A program made the position numbers and the translations under genes. 64,000 nucleotides of DNA. Origin: Phalacrocorax aristotelis (taxonomy: Eukaryota > Chordata > Aves > Suliformes > Phalacrocoracidae). Of the stretch, positions 34,554 through 47,600 are shown piece by piece; the stretch's first letter is position 1; each line of letters starts with the position of its first letter. The notes under the pieces are model-generated. The model ran no database searches, had not been told where the DNA came from, and saw only the letters and a list, made by a program, of their open reading frames with translations. The stretch covers positions 1 through 64,000 of the forward strand of contig NW_027441100.1 of NCBI RefSeq assembly GCF_949628215.1, read 5' to 3'.

Positions 34554-35103
34554 CCACCGAGCCCTCAGCACAGCCTCGCTCTCCCCACAGCCCGCTCCGA
34601 CCCGGCGCTGCCCCGCCGCAGCCCTCCTCGGGGCTTTACCCGGGACGCAGCCGTCCACCACCCAGCCCCCGCTCACCTCCTCCCTCGCTACAGTCGCAGC
34701 CCGCTGACGCTCGGCCACAGCTCCGCCCCGTCCCGCCCTCGGCTCACACTGGCCCCCCGGAGCAGGGCACCACCCCTTTTCCAGGTAGGAGCCGGCACCG
34801 GCAGCCCCACTGCCCGCACCTGGGGCTCCTCCATCCAGCCCCCGCCCGCAGCTGAGGCACAGCAGCAACGGGGGGCCCCTCCCCCACCCCCACAGTGCAC
34901 CACCTTCTCCCCAGGGCTCCATCACAGCCCCCTGCCCCACGCAAAGGGAGCGCAAACGCAGCCCCGAGGGCAAAGGAGAGGGCAAGTGTTTGCGCAGGCA
35001 GCGTGCATGTAACAAGTCCCAGGAGCGATTCGTGGCTCAGGGTCCCCAACGCTCCCCCTGCCCCCAGGCCACCTCGGCCGCCGTTGCCGGAGCCGCACGG
35101 AGC

Positions 35104-35639
35104 TGGTTTTGGCTAGGATAGTGCTCATTTTCTCCATAGTAGCTAGGAAAGGATAAGTTTTGGATTTATGTTCAAAACAGCGTTAACAATGTAGAGATGT
35201 GCTGAGCACTGCTTCCACAGTCAGAGCCTCTTCTGGTTCTCTCAGTGCCCCACCAGCAAGTAGGCTGGCAGAGGACACAGCTGGGAAAGCTTTCCCAGCT
35301 AACTGACCAAAGGGCTATTCCATACCATTTGACATCACGCTGAGTACATGCAGCTGGGGGAGAAGGGGGAGGCCTTAGGGGCTACGGCATTTCACTCCCT
35401 AAGTAACCATTACACATGATAGAGCCCTGCTTTCCCAGAGAAGGCTCAACACCTGCCCACCGAAAAGGAGTGTGAATTAATTCCTTGATTTGCTTCCATG
35501 CACAGCTGTTACTCTACCTATTAAACACCCATGAGTTTTCTCACTTTTACCCTTCCAGCTCTCTCCCCCAGCCCACTGAGGGTGGAGCGAGCAAGCAGCT
35601 CCCTGGTGCAGAGTTGCCAGCTGGGGCTAAACCACGGCA
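35104..35639 (+). mobile_element. LTR-A ERVL-type solo LTR, copy 4
   Basis: 536 bp, same as copy 1. This is the last LTR-A in the window. Confidence 0.85.
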
Positions 35640-38600
35640 CGCGCTTGTCCTGGTTTGGCAGGGAGCGGACGGTCGGTCGCCTGGCTCCTGGAGCGAGAGG
35701 CTGCTGGGCAGAGAGGGAGGCCACCAAAGGTGAGGAGCAGGGCACAGGACAGTAGGAGGAGAGAAGAGAAAAGCGGCATGTGGCTGGACGGGTTGGGGGG
35801 GCGTGTGTGCGTGTAGTGAGAAGGCACGAGGCAGGGAACAGGATGGCCAGAGAAGGACAGGGAGCCTGACTGAGGTGGAGATAAAAGCAGCAGAGAGAGG
35901 GGAAGAGAGGCAGCAGAAAGAGGGACGAGCAGGACAGAGACCAACAAAGAAGGATGAGGAGCAGGCTGGAAACGCACAAAGAACCTGGGGCAGGCAGCAC
36001 GACAGCGAGTGAGGAAAGAAGAATAGGGGCAGAAAGCTGAGCGAGCGAGATGGAGGAAGACAAGAAAAGCAACAAGAACAGGGCAGAGAGGGAAGAATGA
36101 AGCCACGGGGACAGGGATCCGAGAGAGCCAACGACAGAGGGAAGGGGCCGGGGAGGGAACACCACAAAACAAACCATGGGGCTACGTGGTACAGATCATG
36201 AGAAGGGAGAAAATTAACCATTAGGGACAGGGAGCCAGAGGAAAAAGAAAATACACCAAAAGGGAGATGGAGAGCAAAAGGAATCGCAATGCGTACAGAA
36301 AGAAGAGCGAAACAATTCTAAAATAGGGACATGGGGAAGCCAGAAAGGACAAACGCTACAGGCTACAGGGCAGAGAGGGAAGAATTAACGATAGACACAG
36401 AGAGCTGGGCAGAAAGAGATGGAGAAAGGCTAAAGATCACACGGCCAACAGGGAAGAGAGGGAAGACGTTTAAAAACGGGGCAAGAAGCCAGAGAGAGGG
36501 GGAGAGAGGCAACAATAAAATGGGGACGGGCCACGGGGCAGCGAGGAGGGAACCGATGAATAAGAAAAGGAGGCCAAAGAGAACACAATGTAGTATGGAA
36601 AAAAGGAACAGCGGCCTACGGGGAAGGAGGAATTAAAGATCAGGCACTGGGAGGCAGACAGAGACAAACGAAGAAACAAGTGAAAAAACCAACAGCAATG
36701 GGCTACCAAGACAGAGAGGGAGGAAATTCGGCAATAAAACATAGCAGCAAGGAGCGGGACAGAGAGAGTTGAGGACAAGCAAACAGCACGGGTCTATGTG
36801 AAAGAGAACATGGAATTAGAACACAGAGAGGGAGCCTGTCAGAGGTGGAGATAAAAGCAGCAGAGAGGGGAAGAGAGGCAGCAGAAAGAGGTAAGAGCAG
36901 GACAGAGACCAAGAAAGAACGGTGAGGAGCAGGCTGGAAACGCACAAAGAACCTGGGGCAGGCAGCACAACAGCGAGGGAGGAAAGAAGAATAGGGGCAG
37001 AAAGCTGAACCGAGCAAGATGGAGAAAGACAAGAAAAGCGACAAGAACAGGGCAGAGAGGGAAGAATGAAGCCACGGGGACAGGGATCCGAGAGAGCCAA
37101 CGACAGAGGGAAGGGGCCGGGGTAGGGAACACCTCAAAACAAACCATGGGGCTACGTGGTACAGAGCATGAGCAGGGAGAGAATTAACCATTAGGGACAG
37201 GGAGCCAGAGGAAAAAGAAAATACACCAAAAGGGAGATGGAGAGCAAAAGGAATCGCAATGCGTACAGAAAGAAGAACGAAACAATTCTAAAATAGGGAC
37301 ATGGGGAAGCCAGAAAGGACAACCGCTACAGGCTACAGGGCAGAGAGGGAAGAATTAATGATAGACACAGAGAGCTGGGCAGAAAGAGATGGAGAAAGGC
37401 TAAAGATCACACGGCCAACAGGGAAGAGAGGGAAGACGTTTAAAAACAGGGGCAAGAAGCCAGAGAGAGGGGGAGAGAGGCAACAATAAAATGGGGACGG
37501 GCCACGGGGCAGCGAGGAGGGAACCGATGAATAAGAAAAGGAGGCCAAAGAGAACACAATGTAGTATGGAAAAAAGGAACAGCGGCCTACGGGGAAGGAG
37601 GAATTAAAGATCAGGCACTGGGAGGCAGACAGAGACAAACGAAGAAACAAGTGAAAAAACCAACAGCAATGGGCTACCAAGACAGAGAGGGAGGAAATTC
37701 GGCAATAAAACATAGCAGCAAGGAGCGGGACAGAGAGAGTTGAGGACAAGCAAACAGCACGGGTCTATGTGAAAGAGAACATGGAATTAGAACACAGAGA
37801 GGGAGCCTGTCAGAGGTGGAGATAAAAGCAGCAGAGAGGGGAAGAGAGGCAGCAGAAAGAGGTAAGAGCAGGACAGAGACCAAGAAAGAACGGTGAGGAG
37901 CAGGCTGGAAACGCACAAAGAACCTGGGGCAGGCAGCACAACAGCGAGGGAGGAAAGAAGAATAGGGGCAGAAAGCTGAACCGAGCAAGATGGAGAAAGA
38001 CAAGAAAAGCGACAAGAACAGGGCAGAGAGGGAAGAATGAAGCCACGGGGACAGGGAGCCGAGAGAGCCAACGACAGAGGGAAGGGGCCGGGGAGGGAAC
38101 ACCACAAAACAAACCATGGGGCTACGTGATACAGATCATGAGAAGGGAGAAAATTAACCATTAGGGACAGGGAGCCAGAGGAAAAAGAAAATACACCAAA
38201 AGGGAGATGGAGAGCAAAAGGAATCGCAATGCGTACAGAAAGAAGAACGAAACATTTCTAAAATAGGAACATGGGGAAGCCAGAAAGGACAAAAGCTACA
38301 GGGCAGAGAGGGAAGAATTAACGATAGACACAGAGAGCTGGGCAGAAAGAGATGGAGAAAGGCTAAAGATCACACGGCCAACAGGGAAGAGAGGGAAGAC
38401 GTTTAAAAACGGGGCAAGAAGCCAGAGAGAGGGGGAGAGAGGCAACAATAAAATGGGGACGGGCCACGGGGCAGCGAGGAGGGAACCGATGAATAAGAAA
38501 AGGAGGCCAAAGAGAACACAATGTAGTATGGAAAAAAGGAACAGCGGCCTACGGGGAAGGAGGAATTAAAGATCAGGCACTGGGAGGCAGACAGAGACAA

Positions 38601-41600
38601 ACGAAGAAACAAGTGAAAAAACCAACAGCAATGGGCTACCAAGACAGAGAGGGAGGAAATTGGGCAATAAAACATAGCAGCAAGGAGCGGGACAGAGAGA
38701 GTTGAGGACAAACAAACAGCACGGGTCTATGTGAAAGAGAACATGGAATTAGAACACAGAGAGGGAGCCTGTCAGAGGTGGAGATAAAAGCAGCAGAGAG
38801 GGGAAGAGAGGCAGCAGAAAGAGGTAAGAGCAGGACAGAGACCAAGAAAGAACGGTGAGGAGCAGGCTGGAAACGCACAAAGAACCTGGGGCAGGCAGCA
38901 CGACAGCGAGGGAGGAAAGAAGACTAGGGGCAGAAAGCTGAAGCGAGCGAGATAGAGAAAGACAAGAAAAGCGACAAGAACAGGGCAGAGAGGAGAGAAT
39001 GAAGCCACGGGGACAGGGATCCGAGAGAGCCAACGACGGAGGGAAGGGGCCGGGGTAGGGAAGACCTCAAAACAAACCATGGGGCTACGTGGTACAGAGC
39101 ATGAGCAGGGAGAGAATTAACCATTAGGGACAGGGAGCCAGAGGAAAAAGAAAATACACCAAAAGGGAGATGGAGAGCAAAAGGAATCGCAATGCGTACA
39201 GAAAGAAGAACGAAACATTTCTAAAATAGGGACATGGGGAAGCCAGAAAGGACAACCGCTACAGGCTACAGGGCAGAGAGGGAAGAATTAACGATAGACA
39301 CAGAGAGCTGGGCAGAAAGAGATGGAGAAAGGCTAAAGATCACACGGCCAACAGGGAAGAGAGGGAAGACGTTTAAAAACAGGGGCAAGAAGCCAGAGAG
39401 AGGGAGAGAGGCAACAATAAAATGGGGACGGGCCACGGGGCAGCGAGGAGGGAACCGATGAATAAGAAAAGGAGGCCAAAGAGAACACAATGTAGTATGG
39501 AAAAAAGGAACAGCGGCCTACGGGGAAGGAGGAATTAAAGATCAGGCACTGGGAGGCAGACAGAGACAAACGAAGAAACAAGTGAAAAAACCAACAGCAA
39601 TGGGCTACCAAGACAGAGAGGGAGGAAATTGGGCAATAAAACATAGCAGCAAGGAGCGGGACAGAGAGAGTTGAGGACAAACAAACAGCACGGGTCTATG
39701 TGAAAGAGAACATGGAATTAGAACACAGAGAGGGAGCCTGTCAGAGGTGGAGATAAAAGCAGCAGAGAGGGGAAGAGAGGCAGCAGAAAGAGGGAAGAGC
39801 AGGACAGAGACCAAGAAAGAACGGTGAGGAGCAGGCTGGAAACGCACAAAGAACCTGGGGCAGGCAGCACGACAGCGAGGGAGGAAAGAAGACTAGGGGC
39901 AGAAAGCTGAAGCGAGCGAGATGGAGAAAGACAAGAAAAGCGACAAGAACAGGGCAGAGAGGAGAGAATGAAGCCACGGGGACAGGGATCCGAGAGAGCC
40001 AACGACGGAGGGAAGGGGCCGGGGTAGGGAAGACCTCAAAACAAACCATGGGGCTACGTGGTACAGAGCATGAGCAGGGAGAGAATTAACCATTAGGGAC
40101 AGGGAGCCAGAGGAAAAAGAAAATACACCAAAAGGGAGATGGAGAGCAAAAGGAATCGCAATGCGTACAGAAAGAAGAACGAAACATTTCTAAAATAGGA
40201 ACATGGGGAAGCCAGAAAGGACAAAAGCTACAGGGCAGAGAGGGAAGAATTAACGATAGACACAGAGAGCTGGGCAGAAAGAGATGGAGAAAGGCTAAAG
40301 ATCACACGGCCAAGAGGAAAGACGTTTAAAAACAGGGGCAAGAAGCCAGAGAGGGGGAGAGAGGCAACAATAAAATGGGGACGGGCCACGGGGCAGCGAG
40401 GAGGGAACCGATGAATAAGAAAAGGCAGCCAAAGAGAACACAATGTAGTATGGAAAAAAGGAACAGCGGCCTACGGGGAAGGAGGAATTAAAGATCAGGC
40501 ACTGGGAGGCAGACAGAGACAAACGAAGAAACAAGTGAAAAAACCAACAGCAATGCGCTACCAAGACAGAGAGGGAGGAAATTGGGCAATAAAACATAGC
40601 AGCAAGGAGCGGGACAGAGAGAGTTGAGGACAAACAAACAGCACGGGTCTATGTGAAAGAGAACATGGAATTAGAACACAGAGAGGGAGCCTGTCAGAGG
40701 TGGAGATAAAAGCAGCAGAGAGGGGAAGAGAGGCAGCAGAAAGAGGGAAGAGCAGGACAGAGACCAAGAAAGAACGGTGAGGAGCAGGCTGGAAACGCAC
40801 AAAGAACCTGGGGCAGGCAGCACAACAGCGAGGGAGGAAAGAAGACTAGGGGCAGAAAGCTGAACCGAGCGAGATGGAGAAAGACAAGAAAAGCGACAAG
40901 AACAGGGCAGAGAGGAGAGAATGAAGCCACGGGGACAGGGATCCGAGACAGCCAACGACGGAGGGAAGGGGCCGGGGTAGGGAAGACCTCAAAACAAACC
41001 ATGGGGCTACGTGGTACAGAGCATGAGCAGGGAGAGAATTAGCCATTAGGGACAGGGAGCCAGAGGAAAAAGAAAATACACCAAAAAGGAGATGGAGAGC
41101 AAAAGGAATCGCAATGCGTACAGAAAGAAGAACGAAACAATTCTAAAATAGGGACATGGGGAAGCCAGAAAGGACAACCGCTACAGGCTACAGGGCAGAG
41201 AGGGAAGAATTAACGATAGACACAGAGAGCTGGGCAGAAAGAGATGGAGAAAGGCTAAAGATCACACGGCCAACAGGGAAGAGAGGGAAGACGTTTAAAA
41301 ACAGGGGCAAGAAGCCAGAGAGAGGGGGAGAGAGGCAACAATAAAATGGGGACGGGCCACGGGGCAGCGAGGAGGGAACCGATGAATAAGAAAAGGAGGC
41401 CAAAGAGAACACAATGTAGTATGGAAAAAAGGAACAGCGGCCTACGGGGAAGGAGGAATTAAAGATCAGGCACTGGGAGGCAGACAGAGACAAACGAAGA
41501 AACAAGTGAAAAAACCAACAGCAATGGGCTACCAAGACAGAGAGGGAGGAAATTGGGCAATAAAACATAGCAGCAAGGAGCGGGACAGAGAGAGTTGAGG

Positions 41601-44600
41601 ACAAACAAACAGCACGGGTCTATGTGAAAGAGAACATGGAATTAGAACACAGAGAGGGAGCCTGTCAGAGGTGGAGATAAAAGCAGCAGAGAGGGGAAGA
41701 GAGGCAGCAGAAAGAGGTAAGAGCAGGACAGAGACCAAGAAAGAACGGTGAGGAGCAGGCTGGAAACGCACAAAGAACCTGGGGCAGGCAGCACGACAGC
41801 GAGGGAGGAAAGAAGACTAGGGGCAGAAAGCTGAAGCGAGCGAGATGGAGAAAGACAAGAAAAGCGACAAGAACAGGGCAGAGAGGAGAGAATGAAGCCA
41901 CGGGGACAGGGATCCGAGAGAGCCAACGACGGAGGGAAGGGGCCGGGGTAGGGAAGACCTCAAAACAAACCATGGGGCTACGTGGTACAGAGCATGAGCA
42001 GGGAGAGAATTAACCATTAGGGACAGGGAGCCAGAGGAAAAAGAAAATACACCAAAAGGGAGATGGAGAGCAAAAGGAATCGCAATGCGTACAGAAAGAA
42101 GAGCGAAACATTTCTAAAATAGGGACATGGGGAAGCCAGAAAGGACAACCGCTACAGGCTACAGGGCAGAGAGGGAAGAATTAACGATAGACACAGAGAG
42201 CTGGGCAGAAAGAGATGGAGAAAGGCTAAAGATCACACGGCCAACAGGGAAGAGAGGGAAGACGTTTAAAAACAGGGGCAAGAAGCCAGAGAGAGGGAGA
42301 GAGGCAACAATAAAATGGGGACGGGCCACGGGGCAGCGAGGAGGGAACCGATGAATAAGAAAAGGAGGCCAAAGAGAACACAATGTAGTATGGAAAAAAG
42401 GAACAGCGGCCTACGGGGAAGGAGGAATTAAAGATCAGGCACTGGGAGGCAGGCAGAGACAAACGAAGAAACAAGTGAAAAAACCAACAGCAATGGGCTA
42501 CCAAGACAGAGAGGGAGGAAATTCGGCAATAAAACATAGCAGCAAGGAGCGGGACAGAGAGAGTTGAGGACAAACAAACAGCACGGGTCTATGTGAAAGA
42601 GAACATGGAATTAGAACACAGAGAGGGAGCCTGTCAGAGGTGGAGATAAAAGCAGCAGAGAGGGGAAGAGAGGCAGCAGAAAGAGGGAAGAGCAGGACAG
42701 AGACCAAGAAAGAACGGTGAGGAGCAGGCTGGAAACGCACAAAGAACCTGGGGCAGGCAGCACAACAGCGAGGGAGGAAAGAAGACTAGGGGCAGAAAGC
42801 TGAAGCGAGCGAGATAGAGAAAGACAAGAAAAGCGACAAGAACAGGGCAGAGAGGAGAGAATGAAGCCACGGGGACAGGGATCCGAGAGAGCCAACGACG
42901 GAGGGAAGGGGCCGGGGTAGGGAAGACCTCAAAACAAACCATGGGGCTACGTGGTACAGAGCATGAGCAGGGAGAGAATTAACCATTAGGGACAGGGAGC
43001 CAGAGGAAAAAGAAAATACACCAAAAGGGAGATGGAGAGCAAAAGGAATCGCAATGCGTACAGAAAGAAGACCGAAACATTTCTAAAATAGGGACATGGG
43101 GAAGCCAGAAAGGACAACCGCTACAGGCTACAGGGCAGAGAGGGAAGAATTAACGATAGACACAGAGAGCTGGGCAGAAAGAGATGGAGAAAAGCTAAAG
43201 ATCACACGGCCAACAGGGAAGAGAGGGAAGACGTTTAAAAACAGGGGCAAGAAGCCAGAGAGGGGGAGAGAGGCAACAATAAAATGGGGACGGGCCACGG
43301 GGCAGCGAGGAGGGAACCGATGAATAAGAAAAGGAGGCCAAAGAGAACACAATGTAGTATGGAAAAAAGGAACAGCGGCCTACGGGGAAGGAGGAATTAA
43401 AGATCAGGCACTGGGAGGCAGACAGAGACAAACGAAGAACCAAGTGAAAAAACCAACAGCAATGGGCTACCAAGACAGAGAGGGAGGAAATTGGGCAATA
43501 AAACATAGCAGCAAGGAGCGGGACAGAGAGAGTTGAGGACAAACAAACAGCACGGGTCTATGTGAAAGAGAACATGGAATTAGAACACAGAGAGGGAGCC
43601 TGTCAGAGGTGGCGATAAAAGCAGCAGAGAGGGGAAGAGAGGCAGCAGAAAGAGGGAAGAGCAGGACAGAGACCAAGAAAGAACGGTGAGGAGCAGGCTG
43701 GAAACGCACAAAGAACCTGGGGCAGGCAGCACGACAGCGAGGGAGGAAAGAAGAATGGGGCAGAAAGCTGAAGCGAGCGAGATGGAGAAAGACAAGAAAA
43801 GCGACAAGAACAGGGCAGAGAGGAGAGAATGAAGCCACGGGGACAGGGATCCGAGACAGCCAACGACGGAGGGAAGGGGCCGGGGTAGGGAAGACCTCAA
43901 AACAAACCATGGGGCTACGTGGTACAGAGCATGAGCAGGGAGAGAATTAACCATTAGGGACAGGGAGCCAGAGGAAAAAGAAAATACACCAAAAGGGAGA
44001 TGGAGAGCAAAAGGAATCGCAATGCGTACAGAAAGAAGACCGAAACATTTCTAAAATAGGGACATGGGGAAGCCAGAAAGGACAACCGCTACAGGCTACA
44101 GGGCAGAGAGGGAAGAATTAACGATAGACACAGAGAGCTGGGCAGAAAGAGATGGAGAAAAGCTAAAGATCACACGGCCAACAGGGAAGAGAGGGAAGAC
44201 GTTTAAAAACAGGGGCAAGAAGCCAGAGAGGGGGAGAGAGGCAACAATAAAATGGGGACGGGCCACGGGGCAGCGAGGAGGGAACCGATGAATAAGAAAA
44301 GGAGGCCAAAGAGAACACAATGTAGTATGGAAAAAAGGAACAGCGGCCTACGGGGAAGGAGGAATTAAAGATCAGGCACTGGGAGGCAGACAGAGACAAA
44401 CGAAGAAACAAGTGAAAAAACCAACAGCAATGCGCTACCAAGACAGAGAGGGAGGAAATTGGGCAATAAAACATAGCAGCAAGGAGCGGGACAGAGAGAG
44501 TTGAGGACAAACAAACAGCACGGGTCTATGTGAAAGAGAACATGGAATTAGAACACAGAGAGGGAGCCTGTCAGAGGTGGAGATAAAAGCAGCAGAGAGG

Positions 44601-47600
44601 GGAAGAGAGGCAGCAGAAAGAGGTAAGAGCAGGACAGAGACCAAGAAAGAACGGTGAGGAGCAGGCTGGAAACGCACAAAGAACCTGGGGCAGGCAGCAC
44701 GACAGCGAGGGAGGAAAGAAGACTAGGGGCAGAAAGCTGAAGCGAGCGAGATAGAGAAAGACAAGAAAAGCGACAAGAACAGGGCAGAGAGGAGAGAATG
44801 AAGCCACGGGGACAGGGAGCCGAGAGAGCCAACGACGGAGGGAAGGGGCCGGGGTAGGGAAGACCTCAAAACAAACCATGGGGCTACGTGGTACAGAGCA
44901 TGACCAGGGAGAGAATTAACCATTAGGGACAGGGAGCCAGAGGAAAAAGAAAATACACCAAAAGGGAGATGGAGAGCAAAAGGAATCGCAATGCGTACAG
45001 AAAGAAGAACGAAACATTTCTAAAATAGGAACATGGGGAAGCCAGAAAGGACAAAACCTACAGGGCAGAGAGGGAAGAATTAACGATAGACACAGAGAGC
45101 TGGGCAGAAAGAGATGGAGAAAGGCTAAAGATCACACGGCCAAGAGGGAAGACGTTTAAAAACAGGGGCAAGAAGCCAGAGAGGGGGAGAGAGGCAACAA
45201 TAAAATGGGGACGGGCCACGGGGCAGCGAGGAGGGAACCGATGAATAAGAAAAGGAGGCCAAAGAGAACACAATGTAGTATGGAAAAAAGGAACAGCGGC
45301 CTACGGGGAAGGAGGAATTAAAGATCAGGCACTGGGAGGCAGACAGAGACAAACGAAGAAACAAGTGAAAAAACCAACAGCAATGGGCTACCAAGACAGA
45401 GAGGGAGGAAATTGGGCAATAAAACATAGCAGCAAGGAGCGGGACAGAGAGAGTTGAGGACAAACAAACAGCACGGGTCTATGTGAAAGAGAACATGGAA
45501 TTAGAACACAGAGAGGGAGCCTGTCAGAGGTGGCGATAAAAGCAGCAGAGAGGGGAAGAGAGGCAGCAGAAAGAGGGAAGAGCAGGACAGAGACCAAGAA
45601 AGAACGGTGAGGAGCAGGCTGGAAACGCACAAAGAACCTGGGGCAGGCAGCACAACAGCGAGGGAGGAAAGAAGACTAGGGGCAGAAAGCTGAACCGAGC
45701 GAGATGGAGAAAGACAAGAAAAGCGACAAGAACAGGGCAGAGAGGAGAGAATGAAGCCACGGGGACAGGGATCCGAGACAGCCAACGACGGAGGGAAGGG
45801 GCCGGGGTAGGGAAGACCTCAAAACAAACCATGGGGCTACGTGGTACAGAGCATGAGCAGGGAGAGAATTAGCCATTAGGGACAGGGAGCCAGAGGAAAA
45901 AGAAAATACACCAAAAAGGAGATGGAGAGCAAAAGGAATCGCAATGCGTACAGAAAGAAGAACGAAACAATTCTAAAATAGGGACATGGGGAAGCCAGAA
46001 AGGACAACCGCTACAGGCTACAGGGCAGAGAGGGAAGAATTAACGATAGACACAGAGAGCTGGGCAGAAAGAGATGGAGAAAGGCTAAAGATCACACGGC
46101 CAACAGGGAAGAGAGGGAAGACGTTTAAAAACAGGGGCAAGAAGCCAGAGAGAGGGGGAGAGAGGCAACAATAAAATGGGGACGGGCCACGGGGCAGCGA
46201 GGAGGGAACCGATGAATAAGAAAAGGAGGCCAAAGAGAACACAATGTAGTATGGAAAAAAGGAACAGCGGCCTACGGGGAAGGAGGAATTAAAGATCAGG
46301 CACTGGGAGGCAGACAGAGACAAACGAAGAAACAAGTGAAAAAACCAACAGCAATGGGCTACCAAGACAGAGAGGGAGGAAATTGGGCAATAAAACATAG
46401 CAGCAAGGAGCGGGACAGAGAGAGTTGAGGACAAACAAACAGCACGGGTCTATGTGAAAGAGAACATGGAATTAGAACACAGAGAGGGAGCCTGTCAGAG
46501 GTGGAGATAAAAGCAGCAGAGAGGGGAAGAGAGGCAGCAGAAAGAGGTAAGAGCAGGACAGAGACCAAGAAAGAACGGTGAGGAGCAGGCTGGAAACGCA
46601 CAAAGAACCTGGGGCAGGCAGCACGACAGCGAGGGAGGAAAGAAGACTAGGGGCAGAAAGCTGAAGCGAGCGAGATGGAGAAAGACAAGAAAAGCGACAA
46701 GAACAGGGCAGAGAGGAGAGAATGAAGCCACGGGGACAGGGATCCGAGAGAGCCAACGACGGAGGGAAGGGGCCGGGGTAGGGAAGACCTCAAAACAAAC
46801 CATGGGGCTACGTGGTACAGAGCATGAGCAGGGAGAGAATTAACCATTAGGGACAGGGAGCCAGAGGAAAAAGAAAATACACCAAAAGGGAGATGGAGAG
46901 CAAAAGGAATCGCAATGCGTACAGAAAGAAGAGCGAAACATTTCTAAAATAGGGACATGGGGAAGCCAGAAAGGACAACCGCTACAGGCTACAGGGCAGA
47001 GAGGGAAGAATTAACGATAGACACAGAGAGCTGGGCAGAAAGAGATGGAGAAAAGCTAAAGATCACACGGCCAACAGGGAAGAGAGGGAAGACGTTTAAA
47101 AACAGGGGCAAGAAGCCAGAGAGGGGGAGAGAGGCAACAATAAAATGGGGACGGGCCACGGGGCAGCGAGGAGGGAACCGATGAATAAGAAAAGGAGGCC
47201 AAAGAGAACACAATGTAGTATGGAAAAAAGGAACAGCGGCCTACGGGGAAGGAGGAATTAAAGATCAGGCACTGGGAGGCAGACAGAGACAAACGAAGAA
47301 ACAAGTGAAAAAACCAACAGCAATGCGCTACCAAGACAGAGAGGGAGGAAATTGGGCAATAAAACATAGCAGCAAGGAGCGGGACAGAGAGAGTTGAGGA
47401 CAAACAAACAGCACGGGTCTATGTGAAAGAGAACATGGAATTAGAACACAGAGAGGGAGCCTGTCAGAGGTGGAGATAAAAGCAGCAGAGAGGGGAAGAG
47501 AGGCAGCAGAAAGAGGTAAGAGCAGGACAGAGACCAAGAAAGAACGGTGAGGAGCAGGCTGGAAACGCACAAAGAACCTGGGGCAGGCAGCACGACAGCG

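Larger units (their letters stand above)
33086..35103. other. CpG-rich promoter-like segment, copy 4
   Basis: Same organisation: candidate 84-nt exon at 33466-33549 (minus), minisatellite at 33892-34163, ATG (34217)/58-nt gap/donor up to 34286 (minus), E-box at 34432-34437, ZNF143-like site at 34466-34484, ETS-like site at 34544-34553. Outside the minisatellite it is nearly identical to copies 1 and 2. Confidence 0.6.
27015..35579. repeat. Ampliconic block 4 (8565 bp)
   Basis: Five landmark monomers (27766, 28736, 29695, 30663, 31628), so the block is longer than block 3 by about one monomer. CpG segment and both LTRs are present. Confidence 0.88.
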
